The notes beneath the pieces were generated by a model, which had not been told where the DNA came from, made no database searches, and was given only the letters and a program-made list of their open reading frames with translations. Positions 10,358 to 20,522 of a DNA stretch of 64,000 nt are shown here, piece after piece; the first letter of the stretch is position 1, and the number at the start of each line of letters is the position of its first letter. A program made the position numbers and the translations under genes. Where the stretch lies: the NCBI GenBank assembly GCA_024372495.1, contig CP099977.1:4154001-4218000 (forward strand), written 5' to 3'. The stretch is from Pseudarthrobacter sp. Fe7 (lineage in GTDB: Bacteria; Actinomycetota; Actinomycetes; Actinomycetales; Micrococcaceae).

Positions 10358-11272
10358 ATGCAAACCTTCCTCCCGTACCCTGATTTCCGCCAAAGCGCCA
10401 AAGCCCTTGACACCGCACGGCTTGGCAAGCAGCGGGTGGAAGCGCTGCAAACCCTCCGGGCCCTGGTGATCCCGGGGTACGGCTGGCAGACGCACCCGGC
10501 CATCCGGATGTGGATGGGCCACGTGCCGGCCCTCACCATGTATGGACTCGCGATGGCGGACGAATGGATCGAGCGCGGCCACCCGGACAACACCCGCGCG
10601 AACATTGCAGAGTTCGCGCCGCAGGCAGCACACCCTGACTACGCCGCCAAAATTGTGATGCCGCCGTGGCTCGGGGACCCCGACTTCCACCTGAGCCATC
10701 GGTCCAAGCTGGTGCACAAGGAACCTAAGTTCTATACCCCCGTCTTCCCTGACGCCATCCCGGAGATGGACTACGTCTGGCCCGAGCCGCGGCACGAGTT
10801 CCTGCCGCAGGAACCGGAGGGGGACATTCTGTGGATCCTGCGGGAGCCGCATGAGGACGTCGACCCCCAGTCACTTACCACCGTGGCACTACCGCCAGTG
10901 AACCGGAGCGCTGCCGCCGCCATGTCCGCCGGGGATGACGGCTACTCCCCCGTCTATGTGGACGACGGATCCCGCCGGCCGTCCCGCGCCCCGAAGAAGG
11001 CACCGCCCAAGCCGCAGGCGAAGAAGCCCACCCGGAAGCGCCTGGCGCAGGAGGAGGCCTTCCGGACCCTTCCGGGAAAGACGCCCGTGGCCGTTCCGTT
11101 CGAGAACGGGGCCAGGTTCGCCGTGGGACAGGTGGTGGGGCGCCCGCTCACCCTCGCCGACGGCCGTTTTGGCAGGAACTTCGAGGTCATGGAAATCATT
11201 GACCGTTCTGCATTCGCCTACCCTGCCCTCCTGCAGGACCCCCGCGTGTTTTTCCCGGTGGAGGCCCCCTAG
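10358..11272 (+). CDS. MSMEG_6728 family protein
   Basis: Conserved actinobacterial protein of unsettled function. The N-terminal 165 residues match the family: MQTFLPYPDFRQSAKALDT, LGKQRVEALQ, HPAIRMW, PPWLGD, SHRSKLV and FPDAIPEMDYVWP; this region is distantly like pyrimidine-dimer glycosylase-type domains. A Pro/Lys-rich linker (KKAPPKPQAKK) and a C-terminal beta-rich segment follow. ATG at 10358 is chosen because the family begins MQTFLPY; its ribosome-binding site is weak. The next gene starts 3 bp after the stop, so the two are probably co-translated. Confidence 0.8.
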   Translation: MQTFLPYPDFRQSAKALDTARLGKQRVEALQTLRALVIPGYGWQTHPAIRMWMGHVPALTMYGLAMADEWIERGHPDNTRANIAEFAPQAAHPDYAAKIVMPPWLGDPDFHLSHRSKLVHKEPKFYTPVFPDAIPEMDYVWPEPRHEFLPQEPEGDILWILREPHEDVDPQSLTTVALPPVNRSAAAAMSAGDDGYSPVYVDDGSRRPSRAPKKAPPKPQAKKPTRKRLAQEEAFRTLPGKTPVAVPFENGARFAVGQVVGRPLTLADGRFGRNFEVMEIIDRSAFAYPALLQDPRVFFPVEAP

Positions 11273-11275
11273 GCC

Positions 11276-12136
11276 ATGACGGTTCTTCTGGCAGGGTGCG
11301 GCGATTTGGGCACCGAAGCAGGGCTGCGGTTTGCTGCCCTGGGCCACCGGGTTGTGGGGTGGCGCCGCTCTCCGGCGAAACTGCCGCCAGCAATCGAAGG
11401 TGCCGCGGCTGACCTTGGATCGGCAAACCTGCCGCGAATCCCGGCGGATACCACCGCCGTCGTGATAGCTGTGGCTGCCGATGCCCCCACGGAGGAGGCA
11501 TACCGAACCGCGTATGTACGCGGAGTGGCACACGTCCTGGATGCCTTGGAGCGTGATGCGGTGGCACCGGAACGGATCATTTTCGTGTCCTCAACCGCCG
11601 TCTATGGAGATGCAGGTGGCGGCTGGATCGATGAATCCACCGAGCCGGATCCCGGCGGCTTTTCGGGCCGCGTGCTGCTGGAAGCCGAAGGACTCCTGCA
11701 TGACAGGCTCGCAGGGACCAGCACTGCCGGGATCTCGCTCAGGCTCGGCGGCATCTACGGGCCGGGCCGAACGCGGCTGATCGACCAAGTAAGGACGGGC
11801 TCCGCCGTAATCCCTGAGGACATTCGCTACACCAACCGCATCCACCGCGACGACGCCGCAGCCGCCATCGTGCACCTCGCCACGATGGAAGGTGCACCTG
11901 CGCCTGCATATATCGGGGTGGACAACGAGCCAGCCGATCTAGGCAGTGTGTTGCGCTTCCTGGCCACTGAACTGGGACAACCCTCACCGCCGGTCGGCGA
12001 TGCCGGACCAGCGCGCGGGGGCAACAAGCGCTGCCGCAACGTACTGCTCCGCAGCACCGGGTTTAGATTCACGTTTCCGACGTTCCGGGAAGGGTACAGG
12101 GACGTTATTGCAGGGAACGGCGTCCGCCACCCGTGA
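11276..12136 (+). CDS. NAD(P)-dependent epimerase/dehydratase-like protein (SDR family)
   Basis: Rossmann-fold protein of 286 residues resembling atypical extended SDRs such as YeeZ-type proteins. It shows a shortened nucleotide-binding motif GCGDLGTEAG, the VSSTAVYG strand, LRLGGIYGPGR and NRIHRDDAAAA. The usual YxxxK dyad is not evident, so catalysis is uncertain. The start lies 3 bp after the MSMEG_6728-family stop. Substrate unknown. Confidence 0.8.
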   Translation: MTVLLAGCGDLGTEAGLRFAALGHRVVGWRRSPAKLPPAIEGAAADLGSANLPRIPADTTAVVIAVAADAPTEEAYRTAYVRGVAHVLDALERDAVAPERIIFVSSTAVYGDAGGGWIDESTEPDPGGFSGRVLLEAEGLLHDRLAGTSTAGISLRLGGIYGPGRTRLIDQVRTGSAVIPEDIRYTNRIHRDDAAAAIVHLATMEGAPAPAYIGVDNEPADLGSVLRFLATELGQPSPPVGDAGPARGGNKRCRNVLLRSTGFRFTFPTFREGYRDVIAGNGVRHP

Positions 12137-12220
12137 CCGGGGCCGTGGTCCCGTGATTTCGGCCGGGCTGGCCGCACAATCCGCCGTTGTGGAGAAGCGC
12201 GGCACGGAGTAAGGCAGGGC

Positions 12221-12634
12221 ATGGAATTTCGGCAGATCATCGAAATGGTCGGGCAGCTGGTGGACTTCGCAGGGGTCGCTGTCATGGTGATCGGGGCGGT
12301 GGTGTCCCTCCCGATGGCAATGCGCGGACACCAGCCGCGGCAGCTTCCACCCGGAGCGGACAGATTGAGTCTTTACCGCTCCTACCGGCAGTCGCTGGGC
12401 AGGTCGATCCTCTTGGGCCTTGAGCTGCTTGTCGCTGCCGACATCATCCGCACCGTGGCCGTCACGCCCACGTTTGCCAGCGTCGGGGTGCTGGCCATCA
12501 TCGTCCTGATCAGGACGTTCCTCAGCTTCTCGCTGGAATTGGAAATCACGGGGCGCTGGCCGTGGCAAAAGGGACCCGCAGCGGCCCCGCTGGTTCCTCA
12601 GCCCCGGCAGGTTGACCGCGACAACGTCCGTTAG
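12221..12634 (+). CDS. DUF1622 family membrane protein
   Basis: A 137-residue inner-membrane protein with three hydrophobic segments. The conserved feature is LGLELLVAADIIRTVAV in the middle helix, followed by VLAIIVLIRTFLSFSLELEI, typical of DUF1622. Function is not known for the family. It lies 9 bp upstream of the PEP-mutase family gene in the same direction. Confidence 0.85.
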   Translation: MEFRQIIEMVGQLVDFAGVAVMVIGAVVSLPMAMRGHQPRQLPPGADRLSLYRSYRQSLGRSILLGLELLVAADIIRTVAVTPTFASVGVLAIIVLIRTFLSFSLELEITGRWPWQKGPAAAPLVPQPRQVDRDNVR

Positions 12635-12643
12635 GCTTCACCC

Positions 12644-13423
12644 ATGACTGAATCCAGCAGCGCCAAAGCGTCCGAACTGCTTCGCCTCCATCAGTCCCCC
12701 GAGATCCTTCAGGTGGTCAACGTCTGGGATGCCATCACCGCCAAGGTCATGACCGATGTTCCGGGAACCACGGCTCTTGCCACGGCGAGCCATTCCATTG
12801 CCGCAACTTTGGGCTATGAGGATGGCGAGAACATTCCTGTCGACGACATGATCAACTTTGTTGGCCGTATTGCCGCGGCCACCCGTCTGCCAGTCAGTGC
12901 GGACCTTGAGTCCGGCTACGGCAACCCCGGGGAGACCACGCGGAAGGCCATCGGAGTGGGGATCGTCGGCGCAAATATCGAGGACCAGATGCGCCCACTG
13001 GAGGAGGCCGTAAACCAGATGGCAGCCGTGGCGCATGCCGGCTCGGCAGAGGGCATTGATTTCGTCCTGAACGCCCGGACCGACGCCTTCCTGAAGGGCA
13101 AAGACCGTGAGCGCGGGGATGTACTTGCGGATGCGGTCTCCCGCGGCAGGGCCTTCCTGGACGTCGGCGCCACCACCGTCTTTGTACCGGGGCTCCTGGA
13201 CGAGCCCACGGTCGCCGCGCTGGTGGACGGCATTGGCTGGAACAAGGTTTCGGTCATCAACGTCCCCGGGTCCCTGCCGCCGGCCAAGCTGCAGGAACTG
13301 GGCGTTGCCCGCATTTCGTACGGGCCCTGGACCCAGAGGGTCGCGCTGACTGCCCTGGCCGACACGGCTGCCAGTCTGCTCGCGGGTGGGCAGCTTCCCG
13401 CGGACACCCGCCCGTTGAACTAA
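12644..13423 (+). CDS. Isocitrate lyase / PEP mutase superfamily protein
   Basis: A 259-residue TIM-barrel of the PEP mutase/isocitrate lyase superfamily (C-C or P-C bond chemistry on 2-oxo acids). Family features are NVWDAITAKVM, SADLESGYG (metal-binding acidic motif), GIVGANIEDQM and VLNARTDAFLKG. The catalytic KKCGH motif of true isocitrate or methylisocitrate lyases is absent, so this is the broader oxaloacetate-hydrolase/PEPM-like group. Substrate cannot be assigned. Confidence 0.87.
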   Translation: MTESSSAKASELLRLHQSPEILQVVNVWDAITAKVMTDVPGTTALATASHSIAATLGYEDGENIPVDDMINFVGRIAAATRLPVSADLESGYGNPGETTRKAIGVGIVGANIEDQMRPLEEAVNQMAAVAHAGSAEGIDFVLNARTDAFLKGKDRERGDVLADAVSRGRAFLDVGATTVFVPGLLDEPTVAALVDGIGWNKVSVINVPGSLPPAKLQELGVARISYGPWTQRVALTALADTAASLLAGGQLPADTRPLN

Positions 13424-13479
13424 GAGCGTCCGGCTGACTACCGGGAGCTTGCGCACCCGAACGAAGGAGTGGAAGGACC

Positions 13480-14241
13480 GTGACCGGAAACCCGGGTGCT
13501 TCAGAAGTGTGGCCGCGGCCGCCGGAACTTCCCAAACCGGTATTCTCCGACCAGCGCTGGCTGGACGCGGCCTTCCTCCACTGGCGCATTCCAGAGGCAG
13601 TGGCAGCCGCGTTCATGCCGGAAGGGGTCCAGCCGGATGCGTTCGACGGCAGTTCCTGGGTGGGCCTGATCGGCTTTCGAATGGTGCAAGCGGGACTGGG
13701 GCGTGGCCCCGGCATCCCATACCTCGGGAGCTTCAATGAGGTCAACGTCCGGCTCTACTCCCGCGAGCCGGACGGGACACGCGGAGTGGTGTTCCTGAGC
13801 CTGGACGCGGACCGGTTGCCGGTGGTCCTGGCGACGCGTGCCGCGGGAATTCCGTACGTGTGGTCACGGATCCGGCAGTGGCCGCCCTTCCCCGGCAGCA
13901 CGGATGAGGCTGCCGTGGGTTACTCGGTACGCCGGTTCGGCACCTCAGCGCCCGGCAGCGACTTCGCGGTCATCCCCCAGCTTCACATGCCTGCTGCTGA
14001 CCCGTTGTCCACCTTCCTGACAGCCCGGTACGGCATGCACGGCAGCTTCCACGGCACGAGCTATTACGTTCCGAATACCCACCACGAGTGGCCGCTCTTC
14101 GGTGCGGAGGTCCACCAGCTCAGTGACGGACTGATCGGAGCCGCCGGCATCGGCGTCAGCGGCCCACCTGAGTCGGTCCTCTACTCCCCTGGGGTTCGGA
14201 CAAGATTCGGCAGGCCGCGGCTACTGGGAACCGGCGGCTAG
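13480..14241 (+). CDS. DUF2071 (YqjF) family protein
   Basis: A 253-residue cytosolic protein of the YqjF/DUF2071 family. Characteristic features are QRWLDAAFLHWRIP at the N-terminus, SSWVGLIGFRM, PYLGSFNEVNVRLYS and GVVFLSLDADRLP. GTG at 13480 is preceded by GGAAGGA. The biochemical role of the family is unknown. The 196 bp between its stop and the tex stop contain no gene. Confidence 0.85.
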   Translation: MTGNPGASEVWPRPPELPKPVFSDQRWLDAAFLHWRIPEAVAAAFMPEGVQPDAFDGSSWVGLIGFRMVQAGLGRGPGIPYLGSFNEVNVRLYSREPDGTRGVVFLSLDADRLPVVLATRAAGIPYVWSRIRQWPPFPGSTDEAAVGYSVRRFGTSAPGSDFAVIPQLHMPAADPLSTFLTARYGMHGSFHGTSYYVPNTHHEWPLFGAEVHQLSDGLIGAAGIGVSGPPESVLYSPGVRTRFGRPRLLGTGG

Positions 14242-14437
14242 AGACCGGCGTCCCGCCAGCCCGAACCTTCGCTGAAGTGGCTCACCAGAGTGCCCAGCCC
14301 TGCCGGCACGGAGTCTGAAGGGTCGAAGGACAGGGACGCGTCGGAGGCACGGCTGTGGCTATCAGCTGTTCAGCCTCAAGCTTCGCCTCGGGCACAGTGG
14401 CACCGACAATGCCGCCGCCGCGAAAGGCCCTGGCGGA

Positions 14438-16845
14438 CTACTTGCCCAGCCCGGCCTTCCTCAGCGCCTCGGCCATCGCCGTGTTGGCTGGCTGGGGTTT
14501 GGGAGCATGCCTGGCACCGCCGGCGGCGCCTGTGCCCTGCTTTACAGGCTGTTGGCGATCCGGGCGTCCAGTCCGTTCAGCCTTTCGGCCGCCTGGGTCG
14601 CGCCGCCCGGAACCTGTCCCCCGCCGGCGGGTTCGTCGTCGAGCCTCAAGGTCAGCGAAATCCGTTTCCGTTCCGGATCAGCTTCCAGGACCTTGACGCG
14701 GACTATCTGGCCGGGCTTCACCACCTCACGCGGATCGGACACAAAACGGTTGGCCAGTGCAGAGACGTGCACCAGGCCATCCTGGTGCACTCCAACGTCC
14801 ACGAAGGCCCCAAATGCCGCGACGTTGGTTACCGTTCCCTCAAGGATCATGCCGGGCACCAGGTCCGAGATCTTCTCCACCCCTTCGGAGAAAGTGGCGG
14901 CGGCAAAGGCGGGCCGGGGGTCGCGGCCGGGTTTGTCCAGCTCAGCGAGGATGTCCTTGACCGTGGGAAGGCCGAACGTATGGTCGACGAATGTTTGCGG
15001 GTCCAGGGAGGATGCCGGCGCCGAACCGGCGGCCACCACGATCTTCCGCGCCACGGCATATGATTCCGGGTGCACGCTCGACGCGTCCAGCGGCTCGGCT
15101 CCCCCGGTGATCCGCAGGAAGCCTGCGCACTGTTCGAACGCCTTGGCGCCCAACCGCGGCACCTTCTTGAGGTCTGTCCGCTTGTTGAAGGGTCCGTGCT
15201 CGTTCCGGTAGGCCACGATATTTTCACTCAGCAGCGGCCCGACGCCGGCTACCCGGCTCAGCAGCGCGGGCGATGCAGTGTTGAGGTCAACACCCACGGC
15301 GTTGACGCAGTCCTCCACCACCGCGTCGAGGCTCCGGTCCAGCTTTGAGGCCGTCACGTCGTGCTGGTACTGGCCTACGCCAATGGACTTGGGGTCGATC
15401 TTGACCAGGCTCGGCGAGCGGATCCTGGAGGCGGCGGGCAATGGAGACGGCGCCGCGCAGCGAAACGTCCATCCCCGGCGCTCGGCGGCGGCCAGCGCGG
15501 ATGCGGAGTATACGGATGCGCCGGCCTCGGACACCACGAGTTTCTGCGGCTTCCGGTCCACGTCCGGAAGCCGCTTGATCAGTTCGGCAGCCAGTTTGTC
15601 CGTCTCGCGGGACGCCGTCCCGTTGCCGATAGCCACAAGTTCGACAGCATGCTGCCGCGCCAAACGCACCAGGGTTTCCAGGGCGTCGTCCCATTTCCGC
15701 GCCGGTGCGTGCGGGTAGACCGTGTCAGTGGCCACTACCTTGCCGGTGCCGTCCACCACAGCAACCTTCACCCCGGTCCGCAGTCCGGGGTCGAGCCCCA
15801 GCGTGGCGCGGTTGCCGGCAGGGGCGGCCAGCAGGACATCCCTGAGGTTGGCGGCAAACACCCGGACGGCTTCGTCCTCTGCTGCCGCGAACAACCTGGT
15901 GCGAAGGTCGGAGGTGAGGCGCGCCAGCACGCGTGAACGCCAGGCCACCTGTGCTGTTTGCATCAACCATGCGTCGGCGGGACGGCCATGGTCGGCGACC
16001 CCGAGGAACCTGGCCACTGCGGACTCGTAGCGGGCACGGGCGGCGGTGAGGGCGGCGTCGTCCGATGGATCGGCTTCAGCGAGGTCCAGCTCAAGGACGT
16101 CGTCCTTCTCCCCCGGAACAGCGCAAGCACCCGGTGGGACGGCATCCGGTCCGGCGCCTGCGCGAACGCGAAGTAGTCCGCGAACTTCTGGCCTTCGGTT
16201 TCCTTGCCCTTCTTGACGCGGGAGACCATCCGGCCCTGGGTCCACATCCTGTCCCGCAGGTTCGCGGCGAGGTCAGGGTCCTGCGCCGCCTTCTCCACCA
16301 GGATGGCCCGGGCACCTGCGAGCGCGGCAGCAGGGTCACCGATGGAGTGCTCAGTATTGACGTATTTGTCGGCTTCGCGTTCGGGATCCAGGTCCGGCCG
16401 CTTCAGCAGCGCATCCGCGAGCGGCTCCAGTCCCGCTTCCCGTGCAATTTGGGCCTTGGTCCGGCGCTTGGACTTGAACGGCAGGTAGATGTCTTCGAGC
16501 CGTGACTTGGTGTCCGCTGCAAGGATTGCCTTGCGCAGTTCAGGCGTCAGCTGGCCCTGCGTTTCAATCGCCTCGAGGACTGCACGACGGCGGTCCGCCA
16601 GGCTCGCGGAGGTAGCGCAGCCGTTCGTCGAGGTCGCGGAGTTGGGTGTCGTCCAGCGTACCGGTGGCTTCCTTGCGGTAGCGGGCAATGAATGGAACTG
16701 TCGCGCCGCCGTCGAGCAACGCAACTGCGGCCTTTACCTGCCAGGACTTGACCCCCAACTCGTCAGCAATCTGGGCGAAGATCGCGTCTTCCCCGGGGGT
16801 GCGGGAGGTGGCGGAAACGGCGGAAGGTGCAGGCAGTTGAGTCAC
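14438..16845 (-). CDS. tex: Tex family RNA-binding transcription accessory protein (five frameshifts)
   Basis: Homologue of Tex: helical N-domain, YqgF-like fold (LGLDPGLRTGVKVAVVDGTG), helix-hairpin-helix repeats (ALLSRVAGVGPLLSENIV), C-terminal S1 domain (GTVTNVAAFGAFVDVGVHQD). It binds nucleic acid and affects transcription. Breaks: AGGCT for AGCT at 16601-16602 (restores LRELADRRRAVLE) and 15408-15409 (restores LAELVKIDPKSIG); short C run at 16110-16114 (restores FRGEKDDVLE); a lost base near 15473-15479; one near 14545-14550. Without the last correction the gene stops at 14542; with it the tail reads ANTAMAEALRKAGLGK, ending at 14438. GTG at 16845 (MTQLPAPSAV) is the likely start. Confidence 0.88.
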
Positions 16846-16996
16846 CAGAACATCTTGCCTTACCGGCCCGCCGGGCTCCACCGGACGCTGCACCAGTGAA
16901 GAGGCAGCAGGGGCAGAAAGGGTATTCCGCTGGGCCCTGCAAAGTGCTGTAGTGGACATGCCGTTACTGGCGCCCATGCTCGAGGAAGAGGCCATC

Positions 16997-17294
16997 ATGC
17001 GGGAACTGCTTGTGGTGTTTCAGGAGGGGTTCGACGAGGCCAACATCACCGTGACAGTCAACGGCAAGGAGGTGCGGAGGGACCTGGGGGTCTCCACAAA
17101 TCCGCTGCTCGGCATTGCATCCGAGGTGTCCGTGGAGCCTGCCCGCCAAGGGTGCACAGGTTGGGGTCGAAATCACCAATCGCGGGCTGAAGGCTATTAC
17201 CAAGGTCAGCGGGAAGCCGAAGAGCGTGCTGGTATCGATCGAGGACGGGCGCCTGCTGATGAAGGAAGGCACGGGCCGCGAGGCTGTTCTTTAG
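16997..17294 (+). CDS. Small hypothetical protein (frameshift)
   Basis: Not recognised. ATG at 16997 follows GAGGAAGAGG. The frame breaks at 17138-17139 (AGCCT for AGCT); removing a C gives SVELPAKGAQVGVEITNRG and a protein of about 98 residues ending MKEGTGREAVL. The composition suggests a small beta-rich soluble protein. It is divergent from tex and ends before a strong hairpin. Confidence 0.6.
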
Positions 17295-17460
17295 CCAGCT
17301 TTCCAGGTCCCAAAACTGGCTCTGGTAAGAGTCCATTCGTTGGAGTAGCATCTGATCACCGCCGGCTTCCAGTGGAGTCCGGCGGGCCACATAAGTCTTC
17401 AGCCGGAAGTCGTCGGATGGCCTCCGGCGCCCGCTGCCCGGGACCAGCACCCCTGACAGC

Positions 17461-17499
17461 CGACGACGGCGGCACCCATGGTGGGTGCCGCCGTCGTCG
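17461..17499. terminator. Bidirectional terminator, 18-bp stem
   Basis: Perfect 18-bp inverted repeat (17461-17478 / 17482-17499) with a 3-nt loop between two convergent genes, followed on the plus strand by TGTTATT. Confidence 0.8.
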
Positions 17500-17526
17500 T
17501 GTTATTCGGCGTGGCTGGTGTGCCGT

Positions 17527-18596
17527 TTAGCCTTGGTACAGCGGGTAGTCCGTGTAGCCGGTGGCGCCTTCGGCGTAGAACGTAGCGGCGTCGGGCTCGT
17601 TGAGCGGGAGGCTTTCCTTCCAGCGCCGGGCAAGGTCCGGGTTGGCGATGGCGGGGCGGCCCACCACGACGGCGTCAGCGTGGCCCTCGGACACCAGGTT
17701 CGCTGCTTCTTCCCGCGTGGTGATCACACCGAATCCGGTGTTAACCAGGAAGGTGCCACCGAACCGTGCGCGGAGATCCTGGACCAGTTCGCCGGTGGGT
17801 TCGTGGTGCAGGATGCTCAGGTATGCCAGGTTGAGCGGTGCGATGCTGTCCACGAGGACCTCGTATGTGGCGCGGACGTCCGCTGCATCGGTCTCGGCGA
17901 TGCCCTGGACGTTGTGCTCGGGGAAATGCGCAGTCCCACGCGGTTCGCACCAAGGGCTGCCACGACGGCGTTGATGGTTTCGATGACAAAACGGGCGCGG
18001 TTTTCCGGCGATCCGCCGTAGCTGTCCGTCCGGACGTTGGAGTTCGGCGCCAGGAATTCGTGCAGGAGGTAGCCGTTGGCAGCGTGCGGCTCCACGCCGT
18101 CGAATCCGGCCTCGATGGCGTTCAGCGAAGCGTTGACGAATTCCTGGATGACCATGGGGAGCTCGTCGGTGGTGAGTGGGTGCGGCACGGGATACGGCTG
18201 CTTGCCGGCCGGCGTCCGGACCACGCCGTCGATGGCTACGGCGCTGGGACCGACGATAGGCAGACCACCGGTGATGTCCGAGTGGGAAACCCGGCCGCCG
18301 TGCATGATCTGCGCGAACATGCGCCCGCCTTCGGCGTGGACGGCGTCCGTAACCGTCTTCCACCCGGCAACCTGCTCCTGGGTGACGATGCCGGGCTGGC
18401 CCGGGTACGCCTGCCCGGCCGCGGCGGGGTACGTGCCCTCGCTGACGATCAGGCCCAGGGAGGCGCGCTGGCGGTAGTGCTCGGCGATGAGCGGGCCCGG
18501 GACGCCCTTCTCACCTGCGCGGAGACGGGTCAGGGGTGCCATCACCAGGCGGTTGGGAAGTTCAAGTTCGCCAAGAGTGAGTGGAGAAAACAGCAT
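17527..18596 (-). CDS. NADH:flavin oxidoreductase / Old Yellow Enzyme family (frameshift)
   Basis: FMN-dependent ene-reductase barrel of about 356 residues. Motifs: MLFSPLTLGELELPNRLVMA, QIMHGGRVSH, GFDGVEPHAANGYLLHEFL (catalytic His-x-x-Asn), SYGGSPENRARF and FGVITTREEA near the C-terminus. It reduces activated alkenes in general; the substrate here is unknown. The frame breaks in a G run at 17920-17923 (one base short); correction gives LRISPEHNVQGI. ATG at 18596 follows AAGGA. Confidence 0.88.
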
Positions 18597-18705
18597 GCGC
18601 AGTTCCTTTCGAGGGCTGAAGACGTACTGTCCATGCCAACTGTGGGGCGCATGCAACTATTCCGGACTTTCCTGGATGCGACGGGTATCACAGGATTTCG
18701 TTGGG

Positions 18706-19635
18706 CTAGCGTGATCCTCCGGCTCCCGGGCAACCTTGGCCCTGCGGATTGGCGTTGCAGTCGTCGGCGTAGTTGCGGGTGAGGGAGCGCCACACGCTGA
18801 TGCCCTGGGGTGGTGCACTGAACTGGCCCTGCCCGGGGATGGGCAGCGGCGGCCCGGCATTCACCGAGTAGGTGCCTTGGAATGAGGTGGTCAAGACAAC
18901 CAGGAAATCTCCGGTGGATGCATACGCGTGGCTGGTCCGGGTCTTCTCACCCCACCGGTCCTGCGGGAGCGGACCTCCCATCGAAGGCTGGGGGCCGAAG
19001 ACCGTGCCGTCACCGTAGTTCCACGTGTACTGAACCGGAGTGGCCACTACGTGGACCTTCTGGCCGAACATGGTGATGTCGAACCGCTGTTCACCCGCCT
19101 CCGCATAGAAGTTCGTCTCGGCGCCGCGCAGGCTGTTGGGACTGGGCTGGGCCACGACCGCTCCGGCACTGACGGGCAGGTTCTGGAACTGCCGCTGGAT
19201 ATCTGCGGCGATCCGGGGCAGGAGGTCCTCCGGCTTTGGATCGTAGAGGCAGGTGGGCCCGGAATGGTGTGCCCAAACCGCTCCCGGCACGCCCCGCGGC
19301 CGCGACAGCCACATCACCGGAATGCCCTTGGAGCCGTCTTCCCGGTCCTTGCAGTCAAGCTGGCGCCCGAGGCAAGGGGTGTCAAAGTCGCCACCCCCGA
19401 GATGGCATTGGAGTTCGTACTTGTACTCATTGGGGTCGGTGGGGGGTTCTGTAGGGTTCACCGGAACAAACTCGTTCCGTTCAGCGTCCCACGTGTGCCC
19501 ACCCATCGTGAGGCCCGGACTCCAAGCGCCACCAAATTCTGGGTCGTCACCGCCGTCCGCCTTTGCTGGGGAAGCAGTCAGCAAGACAGATATGACCGCT
19601 ACGAGGAAGAGAGACAGCAGTCGGGAAGGGCACAT
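18706..19635 (-). CDS. Secreted PKD-domain-like protein
   Basis: Exported protein of 309 residues of unknown function. Signal peptide MCPSRLLSLFLVAVISVLL is cleaved near AKAD. Four cysteines in the mature N-terminal half (QCHLGG, TPCLGR, LDCKD, PTCLYD) and two at the end (DDCNANPQGQGC) could form disulfides. The middle carries a PKD-like beta motif (YTWNYGDGTVFG; SHAYASTGDFLVVLTTSF). Its ATG lies 2 bp after the stop of the upstream lipoprotein gene, so they form an operon. Confidence 0.8.
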   Translation of the reverse strand: MCPSRLLSLFLVAVISVLLTASPAKADGGDDPEFGGAWSPGLTMGGHTWDAERNEFVPVNPTEPPTDPNEYKYELQCHLGGGDFDTPCLGRQLDCKDREDGSKGIPVMWLSRPRGVPGAVWAHHSGPTCLYDPKPEDLLPRIAADIQRQFQNLPVSAGAVVAQPSPNSLRGAETNFYAEAGEQRFDITMFGQKVHVVATPVQYTWNYGDGTVFGPQPSMGGPLPQDRWGEKTRTSHAYASTGDFLVVLTTSFQGTYSVNAGPPLPIPGQGQFSAPPQGISVWRSLTRNYADDCNANPQGQGCPGAGGSR

Positions 19636-19637
19636 TG

Positions 19638-20336
19638 CTAGCCAACTATGTTTCCGAGCTCAACCACCGACCATTTACCCTCGGCGAAGGTAAGGACGAT
19701 CAGGTTTCCTTGGTCGGGCGCCTGAGGGTCAGTCCGCGCCACAGTCCCATCTGCCCTCATATAAGACAAAGGATCCTGATGAACCTGAGCTGCAACTTGA
19801 TAGGTGCCCTTCTGGTCTTTGTTGAACGTCGTGCTTGTGACAGGCGTTGACAGCTTGCCTCCAACCAACCAGCGCCCCTCTGAGTGCCAATCCTTTATCA
19901 CCTTGCTAACCTTCTGACACGCTTCGCATGGGTTTGGAGCAATACTTTCAAATAAGGCGATGTCGCCCGTCTCGTATGCATAGCTCAAAACGGAGAACCA
20001 ATGCTTCGTGAAGGCTTCGGCACCTTCCTTCGTCTCCGTCTTGGCCACCTCGGGAAGCACAGGCACCGGGACGTTCTGGGCCGGGCCAGTGGCGTCTGCC
20101 GGTTTGTAGACAGCCCTGGGTGTGGGCGTTGGGGTGGCAGAGGCGCTTTGCGTCGCGGACTCCGTAGCAGCCGGGGAGGTAGCGCCGGGATCTGCAGGTG
20201 CCCCACCGGCGCAGCCGGACAAGGCCAGGGTGAAACCAACAACCAGGGCTGCCGCGCTGCACTGCACAGTGCGTGGCGAAACGAATGTGCGTGACGAAAC
20301 AAATGCGCGGGACGAAAAGTGGTTCTGTGATGTCAT
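19638..20336 (-). CDS. DUF6318 family lipoprotein
   Basis: Predicted lipoprotein with lipobox LALSGCAGG, then a Thr/Ser/Pro/Ala-rich cell-wall spacer (about residues 45-80), then a globular domain with TKHWFSVLSYAYETGD and a CEAC cysteine pair typical of DUF6318. Ligand and role are unknown. It heads the two-gene operon with the PKD-like protein. The extreme N-terminus repeats SRAFVSSRTFVSPRT before the hydrophobic stretch, so a start nearer the lipobox is possible. Confidence 0.82.
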   Translation of the reverse strand: MTSQNHFSSRAFVSSRTFVSPRTVQCSAAALVVGFTLALSGCAGGAPADPGATSPAATESATQSASATPTPTPRAVYKPADATGPAQNVPVPVLPEVAKTETKEGAEAFTKHWFSVLSYAYETGDIALFESIAPNPCEACQKVSKVIKDWHSEGRWLVGGKLSTPVTSTTFNKDQKGTYQVAAQVHQDPLSYMRADGTVARTDPQAPDQGNLIVLTFAEGKWSVVELGNIVG

Positions 20337-20480
20337 GGGCCGCTATTCCCCCAGTAGTTTCAAGACGGCTTGCTCCGGACAGTGCCTTAAGGGTAGCCCA
20401 CGTCACAATTTGGCGATCAAACTTATCCACAGCCAAAGCCCCGTTCCACCAGCACGCCTTGAAAGCAAAAGTCACAAAGA

Positions 20481-20508
20481 AAGCCGGCGCACCGAAGTGC
20501 ACCGGCTT
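20481..20508 (-). terminator. Terminator after the NCS1 permease
   Basis: Twelve-bp stem with one mismatch (AAGCCGG...CCGGCTT) and a 4-nt loop. Read on the minus strand it is followed by TTTCTTTG, 15 bp past the permease stop. Confidence 0.75.
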
Positions 20509-20522
20509 CCTAACAAACAAAG

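Noticed and set aside
14542..14544. TAA at 14542 as the true end of tex
   Set aside because: A conserved-looking C-terminal tail (MAEALRKAGLGK) follows in another frame and ends in TAG at 14438, so the TAA is best explained by an indel.
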